From positions 70,370,887 to 70,434,886 of the forward strand of contig OX235262.1 in assembly GCA_944472135.2 (NCBI GenBank): a DNA stretch of 64,000 bases, given 5' to 3'. Shown here piece by piece: positions 21,462 to 34,186 of the stretch; within the stretch, counting starts at the first letter, position 1; every line of letters begins with the position of its first letter. Origin of the DNA: Trichobilharzia regenti (lineage: Eukaryota > Platyhelminthes > Trematoda > Strigeidida > Schistosomatidae). The notes under the pieces are model-generated. The model was not told where the DNA came from, did no database searches, and worked only from the letters and a program-made list of their open reading frames with translations. Both the position numbers and the translations under genes were made by a program.

Positions 21462-21797
21462 TGTGGTGAGAGCAGGCTGCTAGCCAATTGGTAGACATCA
21501 ATCTACGTCAATGTCTAGGTCGCTAATATTGGTCGTGAGAAAATATGAACAAGACTGATTCAACAACCAATCACAGAAGACTTAACGTGGGCAAATACGA
21601 TTCGCAGATATATGGCTTAACTTTCTGAGTAACCAGTCACAAGCAATACAGAATAACCTTGAGCAAGAAACAACCAATCAAAAGACTGTGTTTGTCTACT
21701 TGAATAAGCTATAATAATGTACATGAAATATACATAAATACGTGTTGAGACCCTGAATAAACGATCTGTTGCGTGGCCCTTGTCTTCTGTTGTTACA
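21462..21797 (+). mobile_element. Solo LTR, Ty3/gypsy family (336 bp)
   Basis: Starts TGTGGTGAGAGCAGGCTGC, ends CTTCTGTTGTTACA and is flanked by the 4-bp duplication CCAT (21458-21461 and 21798-21801). It carries CCAATCA boxes near 21675, a TATA-like ATACATAAATA near 21730 and AATAAACGATCTGTTGC (poly(A) signal) near 21757. It was left by recombination between two LTRs. It is the same family as the LTR joined to the pol relic at 3699. Confidence 0.9.
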
Positions 21798-21869
21798 CCA
21801 TTATGTCGTGTAATCTGTACAACAAAAACTAGCGTTGAAAGATTCATACACTATTAATGTATAAAGGTT

Positions 21870-22490
21870 TTATTCATATACATTTCTGCATCATAACAAC
21901 TGTTGTAACTGACTTAGTTTCAATGTGGAACTTTGTACAGAAGTGCAGCGGTTCAAGTTGCCACATTTCATATAGCACAGAGGTAGAACAAAAAAATTTA
22001 AGAGAAATCTAATTAAAGGAAATGCACAACAGAAAGAATAATTGTATGCGGAAACATAAGAACTTAATGAATTTGGGAGACCACAAATAGTGAGTACGTG
22101 TATGCTATTGAAAACACTTTTGAGCCATATCACCTATAGTCTGAAGCCATTGGGTTGTAGAGTCTTGAGGACCTCAACCATATAGTCTACTGCTTCCTAC
22201 GCGACTCAAACCAACATTCAAAGATTGCATCGATGATTCCAGTTTTTGATTTAACCACCCCTAACTGCTTTCACAAGTAATCCTATGTCAGTAATTATAG
22301 CTATTCGAGGAAGGGGTGGCTGGGGTTGCGTAACACTTAGTGTAGCCATCATAATCACTGTGGCTTCATCGAATGACTTGCCCTTCCTACTTTGTATTCT
22401 ACGCGTAACCTCACTGAGTATATAATATACAGCAGTTATTGTATAGGTATCTGGGTGCTGTCCTCGGACCATTTTAGATAGAGTTTCCCA
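21870..22490 (-). pseudogene. Second LINE family, more decayed copy
   Basis: Plus-strand text such as TGGAACTTTGTACAGAAGTG, GGTTCAAGTTGCCACA and TCATCGAATGACTTGCCC runs parallel to 13945-14430, where the same family keeps coding sense (minus strand). Here no continuous product remains. Confidence 0.6.
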
Positions 22491-23272
22491 TGATTGCTGT
22501 ACACTGTTTTTTGTATACCATTTTGCTCTTAAAAAAACACACTCAAAACATCTGAAGACATTAAAATCCTTAAGAAGTGGTGCTAACATTAGCAATGGAA
22601 ACTTTGTTCAAGAAAATTCATGTTCGCAGAGCGAAGCCGCTGACAAGACATTGAAGTATTCTTTTCATAGGTGAGATGATATTAAGAATAAAGCAAACTG
22701 GAGGGATTCAGCTGTTTAATCTCATTACGGTTAACTTCATACAATCTGAGTTTTTAAACCAGGGTTTGGAGTCTACTTCACCTTATCAGCCAAATCACCA
22801 CTGAGAATATAAAGATCCACGTTGAGGAAGACCAGCTGACATAGCTACCGTTAAACATTCTTGAAATCAACAGAGTTATTCTCATTTTTAATTGTAAACT
22901 TTTTCAAACTAATGACATAGTATTATAGGATCATGGGTTAAAGGATAAAAAGTAGATTTAGAGAGATCTGAAAATTTAAATGACTTCAACTCATTTGATA
23001 AACAATGTTAATGAATATGAATCATTTAGGTCAGTCAGTAATTTATATTTCGAAGATTTTGCATATTTATTGAGACTGATAAGTATTAAAGAAATCATAA
23101 GAAAAATTAGCATTAGTCGATGAAAACTTTGAGTGTGAGATAGGTAACGAGGTCCAGACTGCCTGTCTGGTGGTCCTCAAGACACTAAGAAGCAGTTTCT
23201 GGAGACTGTTGGAGACATAACTAGAAGTGGTTCCTCGATGATGGTGCAGATACATCAATTCTATTTAAACTC
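22491..23272. other. Stretch without recognisable gene
   Basis: No recognised motif. Confidence 0.5.
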
Positions 23273-23506
23273 CTTTATTTTCCTACACGTTCCCAGTGGG
23301 ATTTAGGGCTTCAAGCTACAGCTTTGAAGTTTCTGTAGCAGTGATATTTATTTTTATGCGGTAGGGTTGCTAGCCTTATGCCCAACCTTTTCTCCTCACC
23401 ATTCTTAATATTAGCTTAGAGAGGTAAAAGAATATGTCGGGAGGGAATACATTCCCGAACACTATGAGGTGTGGTTGGCGAGCATTCTACCACTGTGCCA
23501 AAGATG
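23273..23506 (-). repeat. SINE-A, minus strand
   Basis: Plus strand begins CGTTCCCAGTGGGATTTAGG and GCTTCAAGCTACAGCTTTGA (reverse of the SINE-A 3' end), then TTGCTAGCCTTATGCCCAAC, and ends in the reversed tRNA-like head ATTCTACCACTGTGCC. Confidence 0.75.
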
Positions 23507-25602
23507 CTTGAACTCCTTTTCTTTCACTCTACCATCTGTGTGCTTTATGAAGTATGGCAACTTGAAAAATCTCACTTTCGCACAAAGTCCCACATTGAAA
23601 GTTCAGTTCAGAATTCATTATAAAACTGTGTAAACTGTTAGGTATGATATATATATTTCCATATCCTACAACCTCAAAACCAATTTGTATGTTATCTTTG
23701 AGTTTTTTATGCTGAACCTGTGATCCTGATCCTCAAGAATTTCAACAAATCGGAACCAATGAAAACTCTCTAAAACTTACAGAAATCATCTATAGTTACG
23801 AGTTTCCTGCTATTTAATTTCCTCAAAGTCAGCATGAAAAGTTCCGATTTTTCAGTTATCTCAATATCATACATACAGTACATTGAAAGATTAGTTAGGC
23901 TAACTTAAAAATACAAATAACTAGGTGAATATCATCGTGTTGCCCCATGGAAACTTTAGACGTTCACATCACGAAAGCATTGAGCGTTAACACATTGAAA
24001 GACTACTGCTACGGTGTACCACTTAATTTCCAGTGGTTCATCAGCTTACATGTGTCAGTCAGTGACGAAAATCACTCATTAATTAGTTAATCCATCAATC
24101 TATGGTAATTTGTAATGATATGGACATTTGGCTAGTAGGCTTAAGCTTTACATTTCCAATCACTGGGCTTTGGTTTCGAATCTCACTGCAGCTACTTTAG
24201 CCTCGACGGCTAGATAGTATCACCAGCCCTTATACAATAATTAGTGTGGATCACAATGCACTGTCGGCTAGTTGACTTCTGACTGGACTAAATTTGTTAA
24301 CTCCCGCCTTCATTATTTCCAAATCCACTCTTTGAGATTACATCATAATTGACCACCAATTATATCAATGTTTAATAAAGTCTGCCGACCACTGACTGAA
24401 AATTGTGCTAATTAATCCTACTTTTTTACCTTCTCACATATATTCTGTTTGTTACCTTTTATTGTATCAAAACTTAACTTTAACAATAAGTTAAACGAAA
24501 TGAAAAAAAAAGTAACTAACTATTGAAGAATAAAATCCTACATTTAATTATTGAAACATTAAACATAGAATAAGCGAGCTGATGTACACGTCTGTTGTGC
24601 ATATATATTTATATATAACTATTGCTTTAGTTATGTTCGTTATGTTTTCCATATTTACAGGTAATTTCGAAAGTAAATACTGACAAATAATAGGAATAAT
24701 AATAATGATGATGATAATGGATTATTCATCCAGAATGTTTATGACTTCATTAAATACTTTCAGTGGTTTCTTTGAGAAGAATAAAAGAACGGGAAATAAG
24801 GTAATGCTATGTTAGCTCTTTTATGAACATTCATATTTCGCATTCAAATGGTAGCTACAAGTACATAAATTAGACTGTAGGAGGATATATACATATATAT
24901 CTGTGCTATGAAAGACATTCATTTTTGTGAAATTAGATAGGGAAAAAAATGTTTTTTATAGTATGCCTATGTGTACGTGAACAGCTACACTGGTAAACCT
25001 CTCACGATGTCTATTTTTAGATAAAATATCCCTCAGCATCCTTATTTCATACTCAGCTGTACTGTTACAACAGATTTCCCATGCTCTAGTGAACAATGCT
25101 TTGACTAGGTTTTTCCAGTAATAGATGAGAACAAAGCTGTTGAAGTGTATATAATCTCCTGTTTAAACACTCTTTCTAAATATGCGTCTTCTTACTGTGC
25201 TACTAATCTTTTTCATCAGAGAAAAATCTCGGGATCTTATAGTGTCATTTCCCTCGAGTTTTGTTATGAAAGTGAGAGAGGCAGATGACGTGGGATGAAA
25301 TGAGTTTCCAGTCTCCATTCAACAGCCATTTAGTCTTACAGGTAGTCTGTTGCAGATTAGTAATAGTGTAGTAGTCACAATATCTAAATAAACGTCACTT
25401 CTCGTGAAGTTTTAAACAATAGAAGCTGATAAAATGCTACAAATCCCAAGGAATTGAGGTAAGCAAGCTTTCAACTGATTAGTCTCTATGAGTGAAGAAT
25501 TTTTACTATTGAAAGAATAAGTATGCAGGCCACACCAGGAGAATATTTTTAAATTGTATTTATTAGCGTTTCCTAGTAGGTTTATGCAAACAAGTTCATA
25601 GG
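23507..25602. other. 2.1-kb AT-rich stretch without recognisable gene
   Basis: Nothing coding is seen. Around 24160-24200 there is a B-box-like word (GGTTTCGAATC) within sequence that might be an old tRNA-derived repeat, but no second copy in the window confirms it. A (GAT/AAT)n run lies near 24690-24720. Confidence 0.45.
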
Positions 25603-26300
25603 CTAAAATGAAACAGCAACAACATCCAACGTCAATCACCATCAATGGGAGGGATTTGAAAGAGGTTACTTCATTCACTTATCTAGGGAGCATTGTCTCA
25701 ACTACAGGAGGAACGGACGAGGATGTCAAATCGAGAATCGGGAAGGCGAGAAACACATTCATCAACCTGAAATCAATCTGGAAATCTTCGTTACTCAGCA
25801 TCACCAACAAAATTCGGATTTTCAATACAAACGCCAAGTCAATCAGTTCTTCTATACGGATCAGAAACTTGGCGGGCGGGTCACAAGGAATATTTCCAAA
25901 AGATTGCAGACCTTTATTAACAACTTTCTCCTCTCTATACTGAAGATCAGATGGCCGGAAAGAATCACCAACAAGGAATTATGGGAACAAACAAGGCAAG
26001 AACCAATCGCCCAACAAATATGCAGGAGAAAGTGTAGATGGATCAGACACTCGCTGAGGAGACCGCTGGGTGACATCGCGCGTCAGGCCATTGCTCAAGT
26101 GGAACCAGGCCGAAAGGGAAGCGGCGAGTGGGACATCGGTGCAAGGGTGACATGGAGGGGGTCGTGTGAAGAGGAGTTGAAAGAGTATGGACTAATATGG
26201 ATTCAGGTGAAAAGTACAGCAAAAGGAAGACAGAAGCAAGTGGAGACGTGCAGTTGAAGCCCTATGTTTTACTAGGAACCCAAGGGAGCAATAATAAATA
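25603..26300 (+). pseudogene. 5'-truncated RTE LINE, 3' terminal 0.7 kb
   Basis: Nearly identical in wording to 56510-57215 of the long copy: GGGAGGGATTTGAAAGAGG, GGAGGAACGGACGAGGATG and GGCGGGCGGGTCACAAGG. It codes for the C-terminal domain after RT (111-residue frame 25608-25943, then 117-residue frame 25904-26257 with KIRWPERITNKELWEQTRQE and WRGSCEEELKEYGL). It ends CTAGGAACCCAAGGGAGC with an AATAAT tail. The two frames overlap through one shift. It is a young copy by its similarity to the 56-kb element. Confidence 0.85.
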
Positions 26301-26589
26301 ATTCGAATAACTAATCATTGGTATACATAGTTTAATAAATGTCATTCATAGAAGAACATTTAGCCCTTCGAAATAAGCTTCTATAGTAATTTGTCTGGTG
26401 GACTGTATCATCTTCATAGTTAAAATCTTGACTTTTCAATGGAAAAACTTTTCACTGAATATCTTTTACAGCTGTTATCTAATTTGGAAGATCTTCCAAG
26501 TATTCTGTCACTAACTTTCTGTTCAGCTTAGTTTGACTTTTTCAATAGTCGTTAGTGTTGGAATAAAGAATTTACAACGAATAAACCAA

Positions 26590-26872
26590 GAACCTATTGG
26601 CTAAAAAATAAGCACAAAGAAATAGAAACGGATTGGACACGTTGTGACAAGACCGTTGGGTGAAATCATCGCCCCCGAATGGAATGGGGAAGGACGAGTT
26701 GAGCGTCTGAGAGTGATATGGAGAAGGTCATATGAAGAGAAAATGGGAGCTTATGAGCAATTACGGAGCTACTTTGGAAAAACTGCAGAGGACAGAGTGA
26801 AATGAAGATGTGCTGCTGAAGCCTTATATTCTATTCAGAACACAAGGAGACGGTAATAATAATAATTTCGTC
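26590..26872 (+). repeat. RTE LINE 3' fragment, older
   Basis: GGATTGGACACGTTGTGACA, GGTCATATGAAGAGAAAATG and CTGCTGAAGCCTTATATTC, with an AATAATAATAAT tail at 26855-26868, match the RTE end in diverged form. Confidence 0.75.
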
Positions 26873-27121
26873 CCATTTAAGTTTTAGTCAATAATAAAAC
26901 CTTGATAATGTTACTGTTGGGAAATCCTGAATTTTGTGCAGCCTGATACTACATGCCAGCTGTTAGTTGAGCACTTTAAGATAAGCGGCAGTGAAAAAAA
27001 ATGCAAAGGACAAAAGTTTTTTGAAGTAAAGATTCGTAGAAATTCTATAAAAGTAGTTACGAAATGAACTTGCTCAACATCTATACCCAACATAAAAATA
27101 TCAACAGTTGTAAAAACATAG

Positions 27122-27481
27122 TGTGGTAAGAGCAGGCTGCTAGCCAATTGGTAGACATCAACCTACGTCAATGTCTAGGTCACTAATATTGGCTGTGAGA
27201 AAATATGAACAAGGCTGATTCAACAACCAATCACAGCAGACTTAAACGTGGGCAAATATTATTCGCAGATAGATGGCTCCACTTTCGGAGAAATCTAGAA
27301 AACGACCAATCAGAAGCCTGTGTTTGTCTGCTTAACTTTTCGAGAAATCCAAAACAACCAATCAGAAGACCGCGTTCGTCTACTTGAATAAGCTATGATA
27401 ATGTACATGAAATATATATAAATACGTGCTGATTTCCGTAATATAATGATCTGTTGCCGGTCCTTGTCTTCTGTTGTTACA
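27122..27481 (+). mobile_element. Solo LTR, Ty3/gypsy family (360 bp, with an internal duplication)
   Basis: Starts TGTGGTAAGAGCAGGCTGC, ends CTTCTGTTGTTACA and is flanked by the 4-bp duplication ATAG (27118-27121 and 27482-27485). Compared with 21462-21797 it has an extra module: the ACCAATCAGAAG...GTTTGTCTGCTT unit occurs twice (about 27304-27335 and 27356-27388). The AATAAA signal is changed to ATATAATGATC. Confidence 0.9.
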
Positions 27482-27485
27482 ATAG

Positions 27486-28749
27486 GAGGAAAAGAGTTAA
27501 TGTATATCTTTAACATGTTAAAACAACCTCCCAGAAACTTTTAACATCACTATTATCTTATGTACAATAAGACTTCTGACTTTTTCTCATAATTAATTTT
27601 TAAAAAGTGAAAAGTAGTATTTAGCTACACAGAATGACTGGAAACAAGGTAGTAGACAGTATTACATTACCTATTTCAGACTGTCACCATGGTAGCAGAC
27701 TAGGTATCTTACTGCACCTTAAAATGACGATGATGGATGACTAGAAGAGATCACTACGAATCTGTGAACTTAGGTTTCATAATTATTGGTAATTATCAGC
27801 AAGGCAATATCTGTGACCACAAAGATACTGATGTCTACCTAGATGGGAGTCATAATTCATCCAGCAAACTATTGGAACGGCCACCATAAAACTAGGAATT
27901 TAATTTCTATGGGAACCAAAATGTCTTCAGACTTTAGTCTTTATTAATGAAGACGATTTTTTTCAAATTTAAAAGACTGTAAAACTTTTTGATTAGATAC
28001 TAATCAGTAACTAGTGTAATGTGTATGTGTGTGTGTCTAGTCCTGTCTTTGGTGCAGACTGAATTCTATCAGTGGAGTTTGCAATGTGGCCACCATATTG
28101 AGTGGCAATCGTGCCAGCTAGCACAAAATCTAGATCCAAGGCTTCCTGACGATTGCCTCTAACCATCTAATACCAACAAGACTGTAAACCTGACTGGAAT
28201 TCGACTAAAACCGAAAAGGTTCAAGCCATTATTCTTAAGTTTTTAAAAATCGAATTACCCAACTTATAAAATAATTAATGGTTTAAAACAAAATTTACTT
28301 AAGAAAGAAAAGAAAAACCCAGTATTATTATTATTATTGTGAACCTCCTATTTCATTATAGACAGATTTTCATTCATCAGTGGTCTAAAAATATGTCAAA
28401 AAATAATGAAATCACAAAAAGACAGTTATATAATTAGCTTGCATATGTTTCATAATTTCATTACATTCTACATTCTAGTCGTGTTACAATTTATTCTGTC
28501 TACAGAAAAATAATTTTTTGTTGTTGCTGTTGTTTGTTTTCCCTTCAGAAGTTATTTTAATCAACTGTAAGCGGTCTACACAAAATGTAGGCATATGCTA
28601 CTGTTTGCCTTCTTTTTTCACCATGATTACAGAAACAGGAGAATACATTTATGGCAATTAAGATCGTTAGTTATTCTATGGGATCAAAAATCATCTGGAA
28701 CTTTGGAGTTATATAAACAAAAAGAATAAGTTCAGTAAGTAGATGATAT
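27486..28749. other. Stretch without recognisable gene
   Basis: No coding pattern. A (GT)n run sits near 28022-28038, followed by a more complex non-coding stretch (28040-28230) for which I see no second copy in the window. Confidence 0.45.
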
Positions 28750-28990
28750 GGTGCGTCGGTGGTATAGCGGTTAGCACGCTCGCTGACCATGCATATGGTC
28801 CGGGGTTCGATCCCCGTCCGGCGCACTGCTTTACCTCACTGAGCCAGAAATAATGCTGGTAAAGAGGAAAGGTTGGGCATGAGGCTAGCAACCTCATCCT
28901 GTAAAAATTAAAAAAAAACACTGCTACAGAAACTTCAAGCCACTAGCTTGGAGCCCTATGTTCCACTGGGAACGTGAAGGAAAAAAAAGT
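28750..28990 (+). repeat. SINE-A, best-preserved copy
   Basis: tRNA-derived SINE. Head 28753-28825: the 7-bp acceptor-like arms GCGTCGG and CCGGCGC pair, an A box lies in GGTATAGCGGTTAGCACGC, and a B box in GGGGTTCGATCCCC. Body: GAGGAAAGGTTGGGCATGAG and GCTAGCAACCTCATCC. 3' part: CTACAGAAACTTCAAGCC and GAGCCCTATGTTCCACTGGG, then GAACGTGAAGG and an A-rich tail. The 3' part resembles the RTE LINE terminus (AGCCCTATGTT.TACTAGGAAC..AAGG), which would let RTE enzymes copy it. Confidence 0.85.
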
Positions 28991-31446
28991 AGATGATATT
29001 GAATTAGTTGTGTTCACTGAGGAGCTAGCTGATTTAATTGCGTAACTTGCATCGTCCTCCATGTAGATAATATCCCCAGGGTAGGTTTTAGAATAGAATG
29101 AACTTATTTAAATTCTCCATGAATGATGTCATCGTATCTCCTGACAACCACTGTCGTGGCTGGTTGCTAATTTACCTCTCTATTCATCATTTATATTAAA
29201 TTCACAAATTCCTTTCTTATATTACTAAACCAAGAGAACTAACACAGGAAATTTAGAAATACATGTATCTATAAAGTCAACGTACACAGACCAAATACTC
29301 TTCTCAATTAAATCAACCAGCTTAGAGAACACAGTTGATTAAATATAAAGTGTTATAGTAAAGGTATTAAACAGCACAGAAAGACTGTGTGTGTTATACA
29401 TCATAACTGTTGGTAAGAGTATCTAGAATAGCCTTGTGTTGGTAGATTGTTGTTGATGTAATGGGTAATTGAAGTTGGTCAATCGCTCCAGAATCTCAGC
29501 TGACTTTCGCATAATAAATTATGGAGCACTAATCAATTAATCATTCCACAGGTTACTGGTTCGAATCGTACTGTGATGCAGATTTCCGTCCTCGTTCTTG
29601 AGTTCACTACTCATTACGTCAATACAACTTACACACGAAGTAAGACTATATATATAACTCTGTGGGTATACATAATATTAAAAAGTTTGCCATAATACAC
29701 CGGTATACAGAGAAAAACAGAATTTACTTTGTTCTGATTGGTTGTTTTGATGCACTCCATACCCAGGACTTTCGAGGTAACTGAATAAATAAGTGTACCA
29801 ACTACTTACTAACTAAAGTTCCACAGTGAAAAAACGTTCCACAGCTAAGTAGTATAAAACTAGGGGAGGCTTATGTTAAATAGGATTTTTATGATATCTA
29901 TCATAACTTTCATGAATCATAGAAATTCACTGCCGAACAACATGCATATCTAAACAGGACCTAAAATGAACGAAGAGATGAATTTTAAATGATTAAGACG
30001 GTGAACTAACCCCTGGTTTGCTTTCATATTTGATTACTAAAATTCGTAATTTAGTGCAAGTGATTTTCACTGGTCAGTATTGAACATATGCCCAGTTATA
30101 TCATGCCTTAGAAATCCATCTCTAGCTTTCTCCAGCTAAACTGGATAATGCTCCTTCAATCTTTTAGATAAAACATACATCCAAAGACCTACATTTCTTG
30201 CTTCACAGGAGCGAGTAAACTGATAGATGCACACAGAAGTGTTCGAGTGTGATAGTTTATCTTAAGAGTTATTGGAGAGCATTGAGCAAAAAGAGAAAAC
30301 CATTTTTTAAAATCATTTTTGGTAATAAATATTACCTCAATAAGGACCTACGAGTTTCCAATAGTTTCCACCCAGCCACCAAATTCACAGTTTAAGCAGA
30401 AACTGGTGGCTGAGAAACAAAAAGGCTGATGGGACATTAGACAGATCAGAAGACTTTTGGAGGTGAATATCCATAAATCGCAATCGAAACCTAATAATAT
30501 CTCTAACGACTAGGATGCAAAAGAATCTGCAATCCTGAATCGGTAAATGAAGACATCACTCTTTTGAGAAAGACGCTACTTGAGTATGATTACTCCCGCC
30601 TGCCTAGAACCAACAAAGGAAACCACATCAGACTATGCATGAATGCGGTGTTCAAAGGCAACCCCCTGATTGACATCCTAAAGTAGAAAAAAATGTCGGA
30701 AGCATCAAGTATGTATTGTCTCTAAATGTGAAACTACTGCATATTCAACTTTTAAGTAAAAACAGACTCAGGAATTACGTTAACTGAAGCTAAATCTTCT
30801 CAGTTTACAAAAAAATATAATATAGTTTTATGCATGCATTCACATTAAGGCAGAATATTTTTTGCATAAGGGACGCACACTATTAACTGAAAAAAAATAG
30901 AATATAAAAACTCGTTGGGAGATTCACATGATCATATTTTGCTTTTATTTTTCGAAGTTACAGTCTAATTAAAAGCATATTTATTCGCTATTTGTTTGTT
31001 TAAATTAACTGCAGGTTTATCTGTTATCATAGGATAGACACTTTATCACTAACTTTTGTTTTGTTTCTTTACCTCAAAATAAATAATAACACATGTTCAA
31101 GTCGCTATAATACTAAATACACTCGAATATTACTTAAATTATCATTCCTAAATGCTGTAACTTTTTTTTCGCAAAGTCTTGATCTCGAAGTTCCAGTGTT
31201 TTCTAGGAGACTTCTTTCAGAAAAGCAGTTACTCATGGTGTTCTGCTCTTAACTTTTCTAGAATTTTCAGCTTAGAATAACTATATTAAGTTTACCACAG
31301 CACACAACTTACAATAAACATCAGTATTTTATGAAATAAAGCACGTATGTACTAGTTTCAGGATAAACCATTCTTTAGTTAATCTTTCGGAGATGAGTGG
31401 GAAGATTTCAGTGTGTCGGATGATGATGATATCCCTACAAACCATT
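28991..31446. other. 2.5-kb stretch without recognisable gene
   Basis: No coding or repeat pattern I can name. 29550-29580 holds a B-box-like word (GGTTCGAATCG) that may be an old tRNA-derived repeat. 30400-30700 is richer in purines with short open frames but has no motif. Confidence 0.45.
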
Positions 31447-31836
31447 ACTTGAATATCAATAAGATGCTCACTAGCGACTGACCCTACTTAGGTAGGTAGT
31501 TACCTGGGCTTCTAGGGGGAAGTCGTGACCAAGAGGGTACAGCAGGCTGGATGTGAGGACAAATACTCGCCGAAGATATTGGCTACTGGTCGCGCAATAT
31601 AGTGAGTTGGCAGAGGTTGGGATTCATGTGCTGGTCATTGCATCGGGTCCCAGTGGCGTAATGGTCTACAAGCTAGCTGGCCTTGTAACCAGAAGGTCCT
31701 GGGTTCAAACCCCGCAGTATGGGTGCGTACAGATGGAGAGTCCCAAACAATGATGAAACAGTTATCAAGTACTCCCAGGTTTTCCAATGGTTCTCTAATC
31801 GATGTCAGGTCATGGTGAAATCCTGTAATGAAAAGC
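31447..31836 (+). repeat. Hammerhead SINE, full-length plus-strand copy
   Basis: About 390 bp. 5' part: AGATGCTCACTAGCGACTG, TAGTTACCTGGGCTTCTAG, GAGGACAAATACTCGCCG. Middle: a tRNA-like segment from GGGTCCCAGTGGCGTAATGG with A box, and B box GGGTTCAAACCCC. 3' part: the hammerhead region, then CAGGTTTTCCAATGGTTCTC. Here the ribozyme core is mutated (AGATGGAGA in place of CTGAAGA). Confidence 0.8.
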
Positions 31837-31856
31837 AAGTAAGTTGCAACGATTCA

Positions 31857-32410
31857 CATCAACATCAAAAAGAGTGCAGACTGGCATACAATCCTCTACC
31901 TCAAGTTCATTGACTTTATAAAGTCTTTCGGCGGAATCGATCGTGGAGTAATTTGCCAACTGCTACGGAATTAGATGTTCACATATTTATGAGCATCAAC
32001 TAATAGCTATGTGATGATGCCACATGCCAAGTAATTCACCGTGGAAAGCTCAGAGAAGTGTCTGAAGCGAAGACAAGGGTATGAGAAGGCTGCCTACTTA
32101 CAGTGATCTTTCTGATTATGGTGAACTGGATCGTGAGCAGATATTTTTAACTGAGAAGATAGACATCATTTGGGCTGACAGAATGACCAAAGGACATCTG
32201 AACTTCGCAGACGACCTATGTTTCATATCTCAAAAAGTCGGAAGGACAAGGAACAAGTAACTCTGGAAGGAAGGGAACAGTGATGTTATGGAAACTATGT
32301 AGAAAGGGAATGAAAAGTTGCGGGTAGTTGTAGGGGCATTTGAAAGCGATCTTAGTGAATGGATTGCAATATAGATCTGCCAGTGAAGTCCTGAATTTCA
32401 TCTGGAATGC
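31857..32410 (+). pseudogene. RTE LINE RT fragment, decayed
   Basis: Recognisable RT blocks in scattered frames: CTCAAGTTCATTGACTTTAT (from 'FIDFEKAF'), GTAATTCACCGTGG ('VIHNGKL') and CTTCGCAGACGACCTATG at about 32203 (FADDL intact in its own frame). It abuts the hammerhead SINE on its left. Confidence 0.7.
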
Positions 32411-32925
32411 AAGGAATGAATAGTATTGATAACAATGTTCCCTTAAACTACTTGATTAGTATCTTCTAAAATGCTAGAATTCATTCCACCTATGTAGAGA
32501 AATATTTTTATTTCCCCCTTGTTTTTCATAATTTTGTGTTTATTTATGAGCGGTAAAAAATATTGAACATAAAAGCTTGACACAAGTTTAGACCGAATAG
32601 TCAAATATTTGTTACTTGGTACTGAATGTACACACCATATATGTTCCTTTTCTAAACAGACCATTAATTCACTTTATTGGCAAGGGTAAGATAAGGACGT
32701 TCTCAACGTTCATTGTCTTGTTTTCAACTACGAATAAGCTTTTTATTGTATTTTCACTAAATACTTCCCTACCATTAATGCTAAGTGACATAGTGAAATT
32801 TCTACTTGAAATCGACATCCACAGATCAGTATTAGGAGCATCAAAATGGATCAATGTTTCGGTGTTGATAAGAAGTCAGCTGAAATACATATATAAAAGT
32901 TAGGAACTATGGTAGAGTATAACTC
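32411..32925. other. AT-rich stretch without recognisable gene
   Basis: The short open frames on both strands overlap and have no motif. Confidence 0.45.
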
Positions 32926-33913
32926 CATTATGGATAAGATTTTATTTTGATAAATCACACAGTGTTGTACAGTAATATTAACTGATGAACACGTTTCGAG
33001 CACAAATTATTGCCACTCATAATCATATCAAAGAACTCATACAACTTTCTTGCTTCATTGATTAGACATTTGAATGAAATCAATATAAGATAAAGTATAT
33101 TTGGAAATAGCATTAGTGTTATCAATCAAATACAATCAGACGGGAAATAAGACGAGTGTTTTTATAGTCAAAATAAGTAACTTGTTAGAATGTTATAATG
33201 TACGTGAATTGAAGTAAAATTTTAAGATTATTTATTATCCTCTTCTGATTCGACTGGTAATAATATCTTCCATATCTATGGTATTTGCGTTGAGTCACTT
33301 CTATTGCATGTGCTGGGTGTAGACTTGATGAATCAGGATTTCATAATCAATCTCTCTCTCCATCTACCTATATTACTTTTTATAATTTTGACTCTATCCC
33401 ACCCTATTGTGTGTTTATGCATGCAATGCAATTGCTAAGCTTTTTTCTAAATTACTTATCTTCGTAGGACCAATCATTCTAACTTAAACTAAATTCTTAT
33501 GTTCTGATAATCTCACTACTCTGTAGGCTAAAAGACCCGGTGTAGCCAATTAAACAAAATTATATAATTTACAAAATACCTTGCAATGACTGTAGAGTAG
33601 GTCAACTACATAGGTCAAACTAGTAGATCAGGAGTAGTGAGATCATCAGAAAATAAGAATTTAGATAAAAGTAAAAAAACATTTTATTTTCTTTCTGATT
33701 GTATTTTATTATTATTTCCGATTGTACTACATCTTCTATTGATTTTATTCAAATGTCTAATCAGTTTTTACTCATGTATACCAATGAAACCAGAAAGTTA
33801 TGTGAGTAACTTGATATGATTATGAGCGGCAATAAATTGTGCTCCAGACGTTATCAGTTAATATTACTGTGTAACACTGTCTGCTTTATCGAAATAAAAT
33901 CCTATCTATAATG
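32926..33913. mobile_element. Fold-back (MITE-like) element 1, about 1 kb
   Basis: The left end (32926 to about 33030: GATAAGATTTTATTTTGATA, CAGTAATATTAACTGATGAA, GCCACTCATAATCATATCAA) is the reverse complement of the right end (about 33814-33913: TTGATATGATTATGAGCGGC, TCAGTTAATATTACTGTG, ATCGAAATAAAATCCTATC) over about 100 bp with few mismatches. No transposase is inside. The inner part (33340-33430) resembles that of the element at 34187. Confidence 0.7.
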
Positions 33914-34186
33914 AAGTCAGCTGAGACTTTATTGAATTAAGAAAAAATGGAGTGAAATGGTTATTATTATTATTAGTAGTAATACTATCAGAACCAGTTC
34001 ATAAGTTATATTTTTGTAAGTAATTGACTGATCTTAAGAAAAATTGTCTCACGGATGACATCGTTCAGAGAATTTCGGGATTACTGTTGTTCTTTCGTTT
34101 CTGAGTGAATCACTTGTTGATATTGTTTATTCACCACTTATTTCGGTAACCACATTGAGAGCAGAAAGTAAAACTACCGCTCATTC

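Noticed and set aside
28753..28825. A functional tRNA gene
   Set aside because: The acceptor arms and T arm pair well, but the anticodon arm gives a six-base loop and the sequence continues into a repeated SINE body. The same head occurs at several other places.
32443..32903. Small genes on both strands around 32.4-32.9 kb
   Set aside because: Overlapping antisense frames in AT-rich DNA, no motifs, next to a fold-back element.
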